A DNA stretch of 64,000 bases from Ophiobolus disseminans (GCA_010093685.1 MU006225.1:1005575-1069574), one strand, 5' to 3'. Positions 34,406 to 47,295 are shown, counted from the stretch's first letter. The notes: generated by a model from the sequence alone, not told the origin. Translations and numbers: made by a program.

Positions 34406-36364
34406 ATGGACGCCCAAATCGCCGAATGGCAAACACGCGCCAAATCGCTTGAGCCCCTCAACCTTAAAACCATCGAGCCGCAGCTCGCCGAACTCGACGC
34501 TCACCTGACTCTCCGCAGTCACATCGTAGGCTACACGCTCAGCGATGCCGACACGACTGTCTGGAACACGCTGCGCGGCAACCGCGTCGCGCACGCGTAT
34601 GTGAAGCAGAACCTGATGCCGAGCTTGTGCCGCTGGTTCAGGTTTATTGAAGAGCGGTACCCGCAGAGCGTGGTGGTTGTGAGTCAGGCGGGGAAGAAGG
34701 AGGGGGAGGGGAAGAGGGAGGGTGTGAGGGATGAGGCGAATTATGATATTGGGTTGCAGGATGTGGGGGATGGGAGTGGGGTTGTTACGAGGTTTCCGCC
34801 GGAACCATCGTAAGTGCTGGTCTGGAATTGTTTTGATGTCGAGAAAGGTGACTAACTGGTAAACAGAGGTTACCTTCACATCGGTCACGCAAAGGCTGCC
34901 CTCCTCAACGACTACTTCGCGCACGAGAAGTACAAGGGCAAGCTACTCCTCCGTTTCGACGACACCAACCCTACAAAAGAGAAGCAGGAGTACCAGGACG
35001 CCATTGTCGAGGACTGTGCGCTTCTGGGTATCAAGCCAGACTCCGTTTCGTACACCAGCGACTGGTTCGATGAGCTGTACGAGCAGTGTGTGCAGATGCT
35101 GAAGAATGGTCTGGCATATGCGGACGATACAGAGCAGATGAAGATGCGCGATGAGCGTATGAACGGAATTGCAAGTGCCCGTCGAGACTCAAGTGCTGAG
35201 GACAGCTTGGCGCACTTCGAGGAGATGAAGAAAGGTAGCGAGGAGGGTGTAAAATGGTGCATCCGCGCAAAGATGTCCGTCGACAACCCAAACAAAGCCA
35301 TGCGCGACCCCGTCATCTACCGCTGTAATCCTACGGCGCATCATCGCACCGGAGACAAGTGGAAGATCTATCCCACCTATGACTTCTGTTGCCCCATCGT
35401 GGATGCCCTCGAGGGTGTAACGCACGCACTACGTACCACCGAGTACAACGACCGCGACGCACAGTACCAATGGTTCATCACAAACCTGAAGTTGCGGAAG
35501 GTTCACAACTGGGGCTTCTCACGTCTGAACTTTGTCCGCACTGTCCTGTCGAAGCGAAAGCTCACCAAGATTGTGGACGCTGGCATCGTTGGAGGCTGGG
35601 ATGATCCACGTATGCCTACCGTGCGTGGTGTACGCCGTCGCGGCGCTGTGATTCCTGCTCTGCGCGAGTTCATTCTCAAACAAGGCCCGTCCAAGAACAT
35701 CGTCAACCAAGACTGGTTCGCGTTCTGGGCCACCAACAAGAAGCACATTGAGCCCACCGCATCTCGCTACACCGCCATCGACGAGGACGCAAAAGTACCC
35801 GTCACTATTATCGGTGCGCGCGAGGGCGTCCTGACCGAAGACAAGCCCAAACACGCAAAGTACGATCTGGGCAACAAGAAGGTCGTCTTCAGCTCAAACG
35901 TGGTCCTTGAACAAGCCGACGCCGCGTCATTCGAGCAGGACGAGGAGATTACCCTCATGAACTGGGGCAACGCCATCGTCCGCAAAATCAGCCACTCGCT
36001 CAACCCCCTCAAACTGAAGACAGTCACCGGCCTAGAACTCGAACTTCACCTCCAAGGCGACGTCAAGACCACGAAGAAGAAGGTCACCTGGCTAAGCGCA
36101 GACCAGAACCTCATCCCCATTCATCTTCACGACTTCGACTACCTCATTACAAAAGACAAACTCGAGACTGACGACACGCTGGAGGACTTTCTCAACCCTG
36201 CTACTGAGACCGTCACAAAGGCGATTGCGGACTGCAATGTGGCGGATCTCAAGGTCGATGATATCGTGCAGTTTGATCGCAAGGGCTTTTTCCGTATTGA
36301 TAAGGCGTTTGCGCATAACGAACCCGTTGTCGCGTTTCAGATTCCGACGGGGAGGAGTAAATAG
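34406..36364 (+). CDS. GUS1: Glutamyl-tRNA synthetase, cytoplasmic
   Basis: Exons 34406-34809 and 34867-36364 (57-nt intron) give 633 residues. The N-terminal ~125 residues are the GST-like appendage found in yeast Gus1. Then comes the catalytic core PPEPSGYLHIGHAKAAL, where the class-I HIGH motif spans the splice site region. The KMSKS-equivalent is VLSKRKL. It continues with the DDPRMPT signature and ends with the archaeal/eukaryal-type beta-barrel anticodon-binding region. It charges tRNA-Glu with glutamate in the cytosol. Length and motif order are as expected for the eukaryotic cytosolic enzyme. Confidence 0.96.
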
Positions 36365-36850
36365 AGTGATGAAGGTAGTCTGACTAGTGAGGAATGCACG
36401 TGGCCGGATGCTGCAAGACTAGAAGCAAGGGTCTTGACATGAACAAAAACTGGCCCATCATTTTCGGATCCAGGCAACATGGATGTGCGTGATTCTGATT
36501 CATTGTGTGGGTCCGTAAAATACTTCAAGATATTCTACGACAGATCATTGTCGGCCGCAGATTGTTCTGCTCGTCCTTTGCAGTGCCATCTCTGCGCCAC
36601 AAGTTACTATTCGTCAATGGTATGGACAGGTGCACGTCTCTTGGACGGTCCTAGCCTTGGTTCATCGTCATACCAGAGCAAGTGCTGTTTCTTTGTCACT
36701 GCGCAATAGAGATTATGGAGTGTGCGAGATGGTGCTCGGACGGCGAATGCATAGCTTCCAAGGATTTTAGTCTGTTTGCGAAATTGAAGTTTAGCACGAG
36801 CAGCGGAGATGGACCACGGGCCGCCTTGCGGCAGGGAGATGCATATGTTT
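36365..36850. other. Intergenic between convergent genes
   Basis: 486 bases between the GluRS stop and the kinase-gene stop on the other strand. Nothing recognised. Confidence 0.55.
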
Positions 36851-38643
36851 CTATTTACGTTCTGCGCAACCATAACATGAGCTGGGTGTGCAGCGTGCCG
36901 ACGACCATGCCTGTTGAAGCATGCTACTTGGTGAAACTTGCCACTCCACTTCATCAAGCCAACTGTTATCGTTGATATCTAGGCCAATCATCAGCAGTGC
37001 AAGCACGAACAGTGGGTTCTGGCGTAGGCGCTTACATGGAGAGGGTATCCTTTTAGCGTCGGGATAGATGTTCAGGTAAAGCTTGCTCCACACCTGGACA
37101 AAATCATCCTTCGGCCCCCGGTGGTGCTCTTTGGCAGATTGTGCGGAGATTTTCGTGCTGCAGCAATGGCCCGGTTCGTGGTGCTCCTGCCAACGTTGCT
37201 CCTGGGTCACCAAGTCGTGGCAGAACTTGCATTCTTTCAGAAAAGAGGTTTCTCCGCCATGGTGCTCGGTAAGATGCTTTATCACCTCGACCATGGATGT
37301 CATGGGTCGGGAGGTGCACATCGAAGGTTCCAAATCAGCGTACAGGCTGTGATCGTAGATTGGGCAGCCCAATTGTGGTGGTTCGTTGTTTGAGGGTCCC
37401 CCAGATATGTCTATGCTGTCATGGCTCGCAAGTCCGTTGGTCGCTACTAGATGGTGTTAGCCTTGACTTGGTCGTAAACGAACAGGTACGCAAGGATCAT
37501 GTGTCACGCACTTGGGTTGCAACAAGAGCCGAAGAAGACTGGGCTGTTAGATGCTTGCAATCCTGCAAGTGATTGGATGACCTTCTCAATCCTGGGTCGC
37601 GTATGTGAATCCTCTGCCATCATTTCTCGTACGAGGCCTGTAAATTCTTTGATCCAGTCATCTCCGGCGACGGATGAGGCTCGCAATGGCTCGATCCACA
37701 AGCTTACGTTCTGAAGATTGGCCTGATATGACCAACCCAACGCACCCGTGGGATTTAAGTGATCTTCGATAGGAAGCCCGCACAGTCGATATAAGATTTC
37801 GAGATAGGTGCATCCGAGAGCAAAGATGTCCTCAGCTCTGCCGCACAGTAGTCCTTTCTTGGATTCTCGCTCGGGGGCGTGATATTTAACCGAAGCCTTC
37901 TCGCCATTGTTGCTCGCGCTGCTGGTCAGTTCCGAGATATCTTTCGACATACCAAAGTCCGCTACCCACAGTCCCTGTGCGGAAAGCAGAATCTGCTTGG
38001 GGTTGAGATCTTTGTGTCGGATTTGCTGATCGTTGTGGAGATAAGATATGGCTTGCGCTAGGCATCCGATCCTTGCGTGAAGCATTGCTTTTGCAGCATT
38101 ATGTACCTGCTGTACGCGACTGAGTGAACTCACACGCAACTCTTTTGACCGGTCCAACCCGGTAAGAATAGAAAGCACATCGAGCGCATCCGCGTCCTCC
38201 TCATCCAGCATCGGGGAATCCTCCTCTGCAAGGCGCCCTCTTAGACCTGCAAGAATGTCCATGTAGTGCAACGTTTTGGACAAGTCGCATTGGGCAACGG
38301 GCCAAATGACAAGTCCAACTCGTGACTTGAGCTTTCCAACCAGTTCAAACCAGCCAACTAACTCAATGATGTGATGATGCCGTCGTCCGGACAGTTTTTG
38401 CAAGATCTCGAGCTCGTTAACATAGATGTGACGCTGTCTGTTTGGGAAAAAATGTAGGAGTTTGAGAGCCACTGCAACACCGCCCAGATCAGTGCTGTAG
38501 ACGTTGCCCCACCCTCCTTCGCCTAGCTTCTGGATCAACTCGAGAGGCCCTGTATCTTTGAGCGAGGATAAAGGTTGCTCAAACTTGATGCCGCCATACT
38601 TTTCATTCCATGTCTGATGTGCAGCGTCGCTTGTGTTTGCCAT
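36851..38643 (-). CDS. Atypical protein kinase fused to C2H2-like zinc-finger region (kinase 1)
   Basis: Proposed exons 38643-37512, 37446-37036 and 36978-36851 give 556 residues. The kinase domain spans about 30-370: glycine loop LGEGGWGNVY, VALK lysine, HKDLNPKQ catalytic loop, DFG in VADFGMSKD, and APER. The catalytic loop is unusual: Asn replaces the Lys of HRDLK, and Gln replaces the Mg-binding Asn. After the conserved FGSCCNP a phase-1 intron leads to GCPIYDHS..., with CKFCHDL and HHEPGHCC, and then WSKLYLNIYPD...RIPSPY. This is the Cys/His pattern and 'IPSPY' tail seen in many fungal C2H2-like proteins. Related but disabled copies are at 54061-55918 and 59518-61542. Function unknown. 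The third exon is the least sure. Confidence 0.8.
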
Positions 38644-39769
38644 GTTGCTATTGTTTGACGTGCCGCGCGTAGGGTAGAGAGTAGGTAACAGACAGGCTCC
38701 AGGTGAGGCTGCGGCTTAGGATGTTTTTCTCTCTAAATGTCCACAACCGCGTCTCAATAACCCTAGGGCCTGATAAGACTGTACACGTCAAATGTAGTAT
38801 CCCGCAGTCTTTTTCGAGGATTTTGCCGGTTGTCGACTGTGGCGATGCACAGAAAGTACAGGCCTCCTGAATCAGCATCTGTAGCCTGTCGAGATCATAC
38901 GAGGCCGATACGTTTTGTGCGGACGCTTTTTAGAAGGACATCTAATTAGAGTATAGGTGCTAACGTGTGTGTTGAGGAAAGTGGATGCCCGAAGAGAAGA
39001 TAACATGAAAGGCTTCATCGCAGCGTCTTGCATGGCGCGTCAACTCGGCTATGGCTGCCAGCACAGCCAAGCGAGGCGTTTTTTAGCCTCACATCTGGAC
39101 CGGATGGCATTTGCCACATCCCGTTGCTTTAGGCCTATAGCATTTTGGCAATCGAGTTGCAGCTTCGCTCACTTATTAGCTATGCATCAACGGGTAGTAC
39201 TTATTAGTAGTTTAGGCGTCCTTGTTTGTAGATACGACGATTGTAACTTCATTTTTAACAATGCTAATTAACTTCTAGCTTTATTAAAGATACGTGGCTC
39301 TACTTGCAGAAGCAAGCGAAACAGTAACACAATACTTCAACCCTATTGAACAGCTAGTTTGAGCAGAAGTGAAGTAGTTAATTTGACACTAACTGAAGTC
39401 GGATAAGATAAATAGGTAACTAAAGATGCTCCTCAGATCTCCATGTTCTTCAACATACCCAATGTACGACACGATGGTATTATTCTGTCGCATCAAGTGT
39501 TTACGAAAGGTAGACGTATAGGTTTAACCTAACGAAGTATGCACGTCCTAGTTCAGATTTAGAGCCGTGTAGTATCACAACATAAAGATAAAATAGATTA
39601 TGATATTGACGTTGGTTTCTATGTTGGGTTCATAGCTCCATCGGCGCGCTGTATGCCGCACAGCCTCGCAGGTACTATCCATCCCGACCCGTCTCGAAGA
39701 TGATATCTCGCGTTTTCCCAACACCTCAACGCCACCGCTCAAACCTCTCAACATCCCACAGGAAAAGTC
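38644..39769. other. Intergenic with AT-rich block (about 39160-39640)
   Basis: 1126 bases. From about 39160 to 39640 the sequence becomes AT-rich with many TA steps and no open frames, unlike the rest of the window. This may be remains of a mutated transposable element (RIP-like), but no element is recognisable. Confidence 0.5.
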
Positions 39770-40639
39770 CTACTCAGCATTCGCGCCCTTCCCCTCCCTC
39801 CTGCCCTGCTTCCCCGCCTGCGTCCCCTCCTTCGTAACATCATCCGGCTCACCCTCCTTCAACTTCTCCTCCCTCTCCTTCTCCCTCTTCCTCTCCAGCT
39901 CCTGGACCTTATCCTTCGGGCTATCCTCAATAAGATCCGAGTCCCCACTCAAGCCACTCCACTTGGGCAGCCCATCCGGGATATCCATAACTCTCTGTCC
40001 GTAGAACATGTGGCAGCGGGGTTTGAAGTAATTCTTATCCTCATCCGTTTTGAGGTGCACGAGCGAGGGAAAGAGCAGGATCATATTGCGCCCCTCGTCC
40101 ATGATGGGCGAGTGGCAGAAGGAGCAGCGCACTTTGCAGGGGAGTTTGTGCTCGATGGATTTTTCGGTCGGATCGTACCATTCGAGGTCGTGGTGGCCGT
40201 TGGTGAAGTTGATGTCTTCTTTGTGGAAGATGGCGGCCCATTGGAAGGGTGCGGCTGCAAAGCATTAGTCGAGTGCAACATGTTTGATGGATTGGAGCAT
40301 ACCGTGCTGGGTCTGGCAAGTTGTGCAATGGCATAGCTTGCTGTCGAGGGGCTCCCTTCGACTGAGCTGGTACTGGACTTTTCCGCAGTGGCAATTGGCT
40401 TCATATTTGACGTCGAATTTGTCATTCTTCTCGTGCACACGGTACGGTGGGCGTTGCTTCCACTCCGAGATACCAGACGTCGACTCTCCTTGGCTCTGGT
40501 CCTTGTCCATTCTGAAAGTTGTTTGGGAGAATTTCGGGTATGATCGCGTGAAGTGCGAAGCTAGAAGACGTGCACGGGGTAATGCAGTTGAATTTACTAG
40601 CAGTGGAAGGCGGCGAAGTGCAATTGATGGTGCGGACAT
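39770..40639 (-). CDS. GFA/CENP-V domain protein (zinc-binding, Mss4-like fold)
   Basis: Exons 40639-40303 and 40254-39770 (48-nt intron) give 273 residues. The GFA domain shows CHCGKVQYQ, CHCTTCQTQHAAPFQW and CSFCHSPIMDEG, the Cys pairs expected to hold two zinc ions. The N-terminus (MSAPSIALRRLPLLVNSTALPRARLLASHF) is Arg-rich and free of acids, suggesting a mitochondrial presequence. A shorter start at MDKDQSQGE is possible. The C-terminus is a charged Lys/Glu coiled segment. The family is named after bacterial glutathione-dependent formaldehyde-activating enzyme, but most fungal members have unknown substrates. Confidence 0.88.
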
Positions 40640-41106
40640 GAAGAGGGGTGCGTGAGTGAGGAAGAAATAGTGTTGGACGGCTGTAGTTGTAGTTGTTATG
40701 CAATGATCATCGATGTGTTTATGTGGTGTATCGGACTTGACGTCACCATGACCGCCAAATTTCAAAATGCGCGTAGCACTTGACTCTCCCCGGGGATCGT
40801 CAATTAGCACAATCGAATCGCTTCCATGACCGCTAAATAATCCAAAGTCAGGGTCCAATGCGCCTCTGATGCATACTTTTGCGGGTCATCATAAGCTCAT
40901 TAGCGCCATCTGGCCATGCGAGATTCCGCGGGCCGTTTCCGCGTTAGTCCTGCCAAACTATCCTCACTTCATCGATCTCTAAAAATCCAAGCTCCGCGTT
41001 AGATCATTGTAGACATGGTGTAGATCGATTGGAGTTCGAATTGAGTCTTAACAGTGGACTGAGGCTATTCAGCTCTTACAATGGCGCGTCTACACATAGT
41101 CCAACC
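40640..41106. other. Intergenic, nothing recognised
   Basis: 467 bases: the promoter of the GFA gene and the 3' flank of the phosphatase gene (both on the minus strand). No gene seen. Confidence 0.55.
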
Positions 41107-44100
41107 TCAAGTCCCCTTTAAAGCCTTCTGCGCCTCCTTGGTCGACAGTCCAAACACATTGATAAGGTAGTCCAGCCTAAATGTCATGTTAGTACTAAAG
41201 CCTCACTGCAGGTGCATTCCGTTACTTACTTGATATCGCCCGCTATCCTCCGCCGCACAGCCTCAAACTCCACCTCAGCCTTATCCTTGGCTGCATCCTG
41301 CCTCTTTGCGTCGATCGTTTTGACGCGAATCTTGAATCGCCCGCTGACTGGTCGGTGGTCTGAAACTTTGATACCGTCGTGGCGTCGATATTCCACTTGC
41401 TTGATCCTACCCAAGCCTCGGTACAACAACCGATCGCACCACGCTGGAGAACGCGCTTTCTCGGACGTGTCATAGTTGTCTGTTCCGACGTCATATTTGT
41501 AGGTAGGTGCGAAATTGATGGGCGATTCATTGAACGCGCGGAGTCGGAAACCAGGATTGCGTTTGCGTGATAGAAGCAGCTGATCGCGATCCAACAGCTT
41601 CGCGAGATTGCCTTCACGTACCGCCTGTATGACAGTGTTTCGAGGCATAGCATCGATGCGATAGTTGAGATCGCCATTGAGGATGCATATCTCATGGTCG
41701 AGAATCATCGACCCGTCACCGCCACCCACAAAAAAGTTTTCGCAATCAGCCGGTGAGCGGTTTTTGGGTAGAGGCGCCTGCTCCATAATGGACGCTGCAT
41801 CATTATTTCGATGCACTGTCTGTGTCTGACCAGCCGCAAGATGGCAATTGATGAAGCAAAGCGACGAGTCGTCAATGAAGAAGCGAACGACGAGCGCGCC
41901 TTTATTGCCCACTCGCCCACTAAAGCCAAGCTTGATCTCAGCAGCGCATACGTCGCGTATATTTGCGCGTTCGGATGCTTTGATGAAGACGCAAGTGAAA
42001 AGTCCAACCAGATTCGCGGTGTGCAGGAGGACATAATTCTGGTTGGGACTGTACTCGTCCAGGGTGCGCACTAGATGGTCTCGCCAGGCTCGATACTGGT
42101 GTGACATATGCTCACTCTCGGAATCCTCTTTGTGTTTCTTCTTTTTGAAAAAGCTCTTCGCTGTAATCTTCTTGTTTTCCAGATCTACTAATTCTTGAAA
42201 GCCAAAGACGAGAATGTCTGGCGGATCATGAGGTTCAAGTAGTTCCCGATAGAAGTTGCGATCTTGTTCTGAATGTCTTAATGTGGTGGGCTTCGTTGCG
42301 CCCGCATTCCACGTCATGACTCTTGCTGAAAGCTCACGGAACTCACAGTATTCGGAATCGCGCTGTTGCATGAGATTTTCTGTACACGGTCAGCACTCGT
42401 TCCAGCATTGTACAACGTCTAACGTACCCAACCAGTCATTCTTCAGCATCCCGTCCCATATGCGCAACATCGTGTCAGTGCCGAGCGACGCGACTTGGAA
42501 CCTGTCAAGCTTCCAGATGCTTGTCCGGTCCGCCAATATGCCCGCAATAGGCTTGTCATGCGCTTTCCAATCCTTCAGCACTTTCCATGGTGTGGACTTG
42601 GTGTCATAGACGTAGATCATGCCCGTGCTGTATCCAGCCCATAGATGGTCACCAACTCCAACAAGTGAGCTGATCTTGTACAAGCTAACGTTCACTATGC
42701 CAAGGCACTCAAAGTCCTTCTTCGAGTATATGGTCACTTTTCCATCAGTGTGGCCAAAATACACCCGGTCTGGTTGGCTACTGACAATGGCTCCGGATGT
42801 CACTTCACCGACATTCAGTTGCGATAGCGGTTCCTGTGTCATCTTCTGGAAGTAGTTGCTATCCGCAGTCCTCTTAAAAACACGGAGCTCTTTTGTGTTC
42901 GCGATCCAGAGTTGGGACCCAGAAATAATTGAGAAGGTATGGCCACGCGGTATGCGGAATGTCAGGGGTGCTTGTCGCAAAGAGGGTGAACCTGTGTCAT
43001 CTGAGGGCCATATGTGAAGTGTGCCGTCATCATCCATGGACCACATTTCTGACGCGTATCTGAAGATCTTAACAACAGGACTCCGCGCATGCGCATTACT
43101 CTTAGTATGTACCACGCTTTGTGTTGGGATGTCGACTTCGTGCATTTCGCCAGTATTTGTGCCAAGCCATAGTCTCTTGCCCTCATCGTCGACATCCTTT
43201 GCAGGTCTGAAAGCGACTGCGGTAGCTTTGACCGTATCGCCGTGACTCAGACTCAACAGTAGCTTGCCATTTAGGACATTCCAAACATTCGTCACATAAC
43301 CTGTCGTGCAAATATAGTCGCCACAGATTGCAAAGAGCTTCGTTTCGTAGCCTGTCGGTATGCCAGAAATATTATCAGGGAAAACGGGCGGACGTCGATT
43401 CGCTTGTGAAGAGTCTGGATAGTCGGTCAGAGCGGTTGTTGGCTGTTTCTCCGGGGCGTTGTCCGACTCATCGGAATCATAGGTATATGGTTGTGCGGGA
43501 GCTGCAGGCGCAGGCGACACAGATGGTGACATAGCTGGCCGCTTGAATTCTCCTGAATTTCGTGGCGGTGGGGGCTTCGGGGGTTCGAGAGATTTTGAGG
43601 GCCCCGACAAGCTGCCTCCCGTGACAGTTTGTGTCCTCCGCGGTGGAGGCATAAACTTGTTGTTGGCCTCCGCTACGAGATTAGCTGGGCGTGACTGGTC
43701 AAATGATCTCCGAACTGGAAGGTCAGGTGGCGCCGCTCTTTGTAATTGTACGCTCTTCCGCATGTCGAAATTGTCTTTCTCCCTACGAACTGGTAGCACG
43801 GGGCGAGTCTCTGGCATATCGCTTGGTGACGGTGGTGGGGCCATCTTCTTTGGTGGCTGACTCGATGTTGCTCGAGCATTTGAAGGAGGTACCTTCTCAG
43901 CTACGGAGTGGTGCACGGGCGGAGGAGGAAAATAGCCATCTTTAGCGCCCATGTACTTGGGTTTCGAGAAGCCAGGAATTACAGGTGGTGAGGGATCGCC
44001 TTTTACGCTCCCTTCACTACTACTGGGTGGTGTGCTAAAAGGTGACACATCCACGGCTTCCGACGGGTTCTCTGGAGCAAGAGTCGCATGTGGTGTCGGA

Positions 44101-44879
44101 TTGGCTGATTGTGACTTGCTCGGTATCTTTGGCTTCCCGGCTCGATTTACAGGTGGTGGCACGGGCGGCGCAGACGAAGTGGGCCGTTCACCCTTGCGGG
44201 GATCGGCACTGGGCGTAAAAGCTGGCTGAGAGGGAAAAAGAGGCCTCGAGTCGAGCGCAGGGGTAGCATCGCGACTGGGCGTCTTGAAGAATCTTGTGCC
44301 ATTTGTGGTGGGTACTGGAGGAGACGGAGAGTCTAATGCCATGTGCGAAAGCGGTCGCGAGGGACGCGGCGCGTGGATCTGAGGCTCAAAAGACTTTGGC
44401 GGTGATTTGGGCGACTGGACCAAGACCTTGGGCGGCGACCTCGACTTGGGCGGTGATCTCGACCTGGCGGGAGTTCTGGGGGGAGAGAAGGCCATCATGG
44501 ATGTTGGCCTGGGCTTTGGGTTGCTCCATGGCATGCGCAGGGTGCTAGAGCGTGGTGTGACTGTGCCGGCACCGCTGAGGTTTGTCAGGCTGGGGGAGGT
44601 CCGGTCCATGTGCTCCCTGGGTATGTCCAACGATATGCGCCCATCTGCCCGCCTACTGTCTTCTGATACTGCCAGTCGGTCGGCGGGTGCCGGAGAGCGC
44701 TGTCGGGGGGTCGCTGGCGCCGGCGGTGACGACTTGTTCGCGTTGAGCATGTTCTCGAATCGTGCGCGGAGGTCGGACACTGGCTTCTGTGCCGTATGTT
44801 AGCACACGGCTTCCCCAAAGCACCGCATAGCACCTACTATGGACGAGCCGTCCATGTTCTCCTCACGTGCGTTCTCCAT
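41107..44879 (-). CDS. Inositol polyphosphate 5-phosphatase with N-terminal WD40-like propeller
   Basis: Exons 44879-44838, 44786-42428, 42379-41230 and 41176-41107 give 1206 residues. All phases agree. The first 430 residues are Pro/Ser-rich and disordered. A beta-propeller follows at about 480-800 (LFAICGDYICTTGYV, KLLLSLSHGDTVKATAVAF, LWAGYSTGMIYVYD). The phosphatase domain is at about 810-1170: RVMTWNAGA, VGNKGALVVRF, ILNGDLNYRID, SPAWCDRLLYRG and VSDHRPVSGRF, the catalytic signatures of the 5-phosphatase/DNase-I fold. It should remove the 5-phosphate from phosphoinositides such as PI(4,5)P2. The propeller-plus-phosphatase order is known in fungi and plants. The short last exon (LDYLINVFGLSTKEAQKAL) extends the protein. 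Confidence 0.92.
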
Positions 44880-45530
44880 GGTGTTGTAGACCTCCTCGTC
44901 AGCCGGCACCAGAAGGTATCCTAGAGCAGTTCATCGACCATGCAGGACTCTCTCCCATTGAGCGCTGACTGTTGTGGGTGTGAGTGGTGGGCAGTCATGC
45001 GGCGCACAGCCCCACAGGCAGGCGGTTTGGGGAGTCAAGCTTTGGGAGGCAATCTTGGCTGTTCTGGGAGGGGCCGGCTGCGGGTCGTCTTCGTATGGGG
45101 AGACGCGTATACGTTGTATGCTAAGAATGCTCGACTGCAAGGAACGCCGGATTTGGCGGGGATATCGTCCGAGGCGTTTCAGCGGCGGCCGGCGGGTGCC
45201 CGTCTGCGTGTCTGGATTGGCGGGCGTGGGTGTGGGTTCAGAGTGAGTGTCGAGTTACTGGGAATATCGGGAGTCTCGGGGGTGGTGTGGGTGTGGTGGT
45301 GGTGAAGTGTGCCTGACAGCGCCGACGGCCATCAGCTGCTTTGGTAGGCTTCGCATGCCGCTCCCGCCAAAACTTTCCGGGCCCAAGACCCTGCACACGT
45401 CAACGCATCCGCAGCGATCAGGCACCGGGCGAATAACCGACCCGCCCAAGCAAACCGCCTAGTACGCCTCGACCAGAGTCTTGTAGGTTACATCAATACA
45501 ACAACTGCGCACTGCCAACGCAGCCTCGCT
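44880..45530. other. Shared divergent promoter region
   Basis: 651 GC-rich bases between the phosphatase start (minus) and the CHY zinc-finger start (plus). Long overlapping frames on both strands reflect base composition. No gene supported. Confidence 0.55.
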
Positions 45531-46113
45531 ATGTGGTAAGCACGCCCTCGCACCTGCGCAACCCCGCATCCCCCACAGCGCTGATACGCCGTGCAGCAAA
45601 CACGTCCTCAACGCCCAAGTCTCCATCCGCTCGCCGTGCTGTGGGTCTGCCGAACTGCTTGACACGGGATAATGGCTCACCATGGCCAGGCAAAAAATGG
45701 TTCGACTGCGCAGAGTGCCACCAGGAACAGGCTGATCACCCGCTGGCCCAGACCTTCGACATGGTCTTCATCTGCAAAAAGTGCAAAAAGGCCTTCAGGA
45801 AAGATGCGCGCGAGTTCGAGGACGCGTAGGTGCTGGGCATGGCTGCGGTGGTGCAATCACTAATGAGGGGCAGCGACGAGTACTGCCCGCACTGCGACAA
45901 TCACTTCGTGCTCGACGCCAAAACACCAAAAGCCTCGATACAGGTCGAGGGCGAGGATGAGCGAATCGACTCGAGGTATACATTCACATTGTTGGAAACG
46001 GCATCTAAGACCCAAACTTACTTCAGCGTAGGATGATCAAGGACGAGCGTACGCGACAAGACGAGCTGCGCACCATCTTCGACGTCAAGGAGGCTCCGAA
46101 CAAGTTGGGATGA
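45531..46113 (+). CDS. CHY-type zinc finger protein (Hot13-like)
   Basis: Five exons: 45531-45535, 45579-45640, 45690-45825, 45874-45975 and 46032-46113, giving 128 residues. The first coding exon is only 5 nt (ATGTG). Joined, the protein reads CSKHVLNAQVSIRSPCCKKW and then FDCAECHQEQADHPL, FICKKCKKAFRKD and DEYCPHCDNHF, the full CHY zinc-finger ligand set. All four introns (43-56 nt) are phase-consistent. In yeast the small CHY protein Hot13 helps the mitochondrial intermembrane-space import system. The match here is to the domain, so that role is inference. It lies head-to-head with the phosphatase gene and converges with the proteasome gene 218 bases away. Confidence 0.9.
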
Positions 46114-46331
46114 AGGGATGAGGGGTTAGGATGAACAGAGGAGACGCGACTACACCAGGCGCCGAGCCGAGCCGAGCAACATCACGAAGAAGCAAGATGC
46201 AAAAGTGTCAAGGGCAGCGCCCTAGCTATGCCATATTTTGAGCCTAGCAGGTCGTGTCTGTCGTGTACAGAATCATGTAATCTACCACGACGCTGTACTG
46301 TTCATGTCATGCCATCAGTCGTCATCCACCT

Positions 46332-47295
46332 CTATGCCGGTCCCGAGCCCTCGCCTGGCGTTTGACGCGTCAGAATAGCTGTCTGGCCTGTGCCGGGCGT
46401 TCGTCCGCTTTTCTTGCTGGCTGCCGCCTCCTCCTTCTCCTTGTTGATGTTCTCCACATATTTCTCGATGTCTTCTACGGGCAGCATCTCGAGTGGCTTG
46501 CCGGGTGCCGTGATGGCGATCTCAATGTTCTTGGCACCTGTCTGTACCACCTCTAGCAGCGACTTAACCGTCAGCTTGATAGTCTCCTCTCGGTCCATGC
46601 CGTCCTTATGGTTGCGCTCGAGGAACTCGCGGACCGTCTTGCTCGACCGACCGATGGCGTTTGCCTTCCTACAAGAAGTCAATACAAGCAATGGTCATGT
46701 GTTGCTATGCTCTTACCATGCCGAGTAGATACCAGAGGGCTCCGTCTGGTACAACCGCGGGGTCTTGTCGTTGGGGTCGAAGCCGACGATCAAGGTACTG
46801 ATGCCAAACGGCCTGACACCACCACTCTGCGTGTACCTCTGTTGTACGCCTGCCACGTACTTGGTGATGTACTCTATCGATACGGGATCCTCGACGGTGA
46901 GGCGATGTGATTGCGCCTCGAGACGGGCCTTGTCGACGAGAATGCGGGCATCGGCGTTCAGTCCGGCGAAAGCGAGAGCAACGTGGGTGTCGACGAGACA
47001 GATCTTGGAGGGGGTGATTCGGGTATCTTGGAGCTTCATGGCGGATCGCTTTTCACAGCCCAGCACCACAACATCTGCACCCTTGACACCGACAGCGCAT
47101 GTTCCTGAGGCGGTTAGTTTTCTCTATAGCCCTTCTGCATAAATGAACACACCTCGCTTTACGGCCTCAAGCGCATATTCGACCTGGAAAACGTGACCAT
47201 CGGGACTGAAGACTGTTGACTTATGTTAGCCACTACCCCAACATCCCAATATGCATGTTTGTACCTGAGAGCGCTCGATCGTAGCCTGACGCCAT
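46332..47295 (-). CDS. PRE6: 20S proteasome subunit alpha-4
   Basis: Exons 47295-47265, 47212-47153, 47104-46717 and 46668-46332 give 271 residues. It starts MASGYDRALSVFSPDG, the alpha-subunit N-terminal signature (YDRxxxxFSPDGxxxQVEYAxEA). GVRPFGISTLIVGFD, LYQTEPSGIYSAWKANAIGRSS and VREFLERN match alpha-4 (yeast Pre6, human PSMA7). The C-terminal tail is longer and Lys/Glu/Thr-rich, as is common for fungal alpha-4. It forms part of the outer ring of the 20S core. It shares a 264-bp divergent promoter with the dehydrogenase gene to the right. Confidence 0.96.

Noticed and set aside
34283..34924. 213-codon minus-strand frame
   Set aside because: Antisense of the GluRS N-terminal exon, crossing its intron and MITE B; no protein features.
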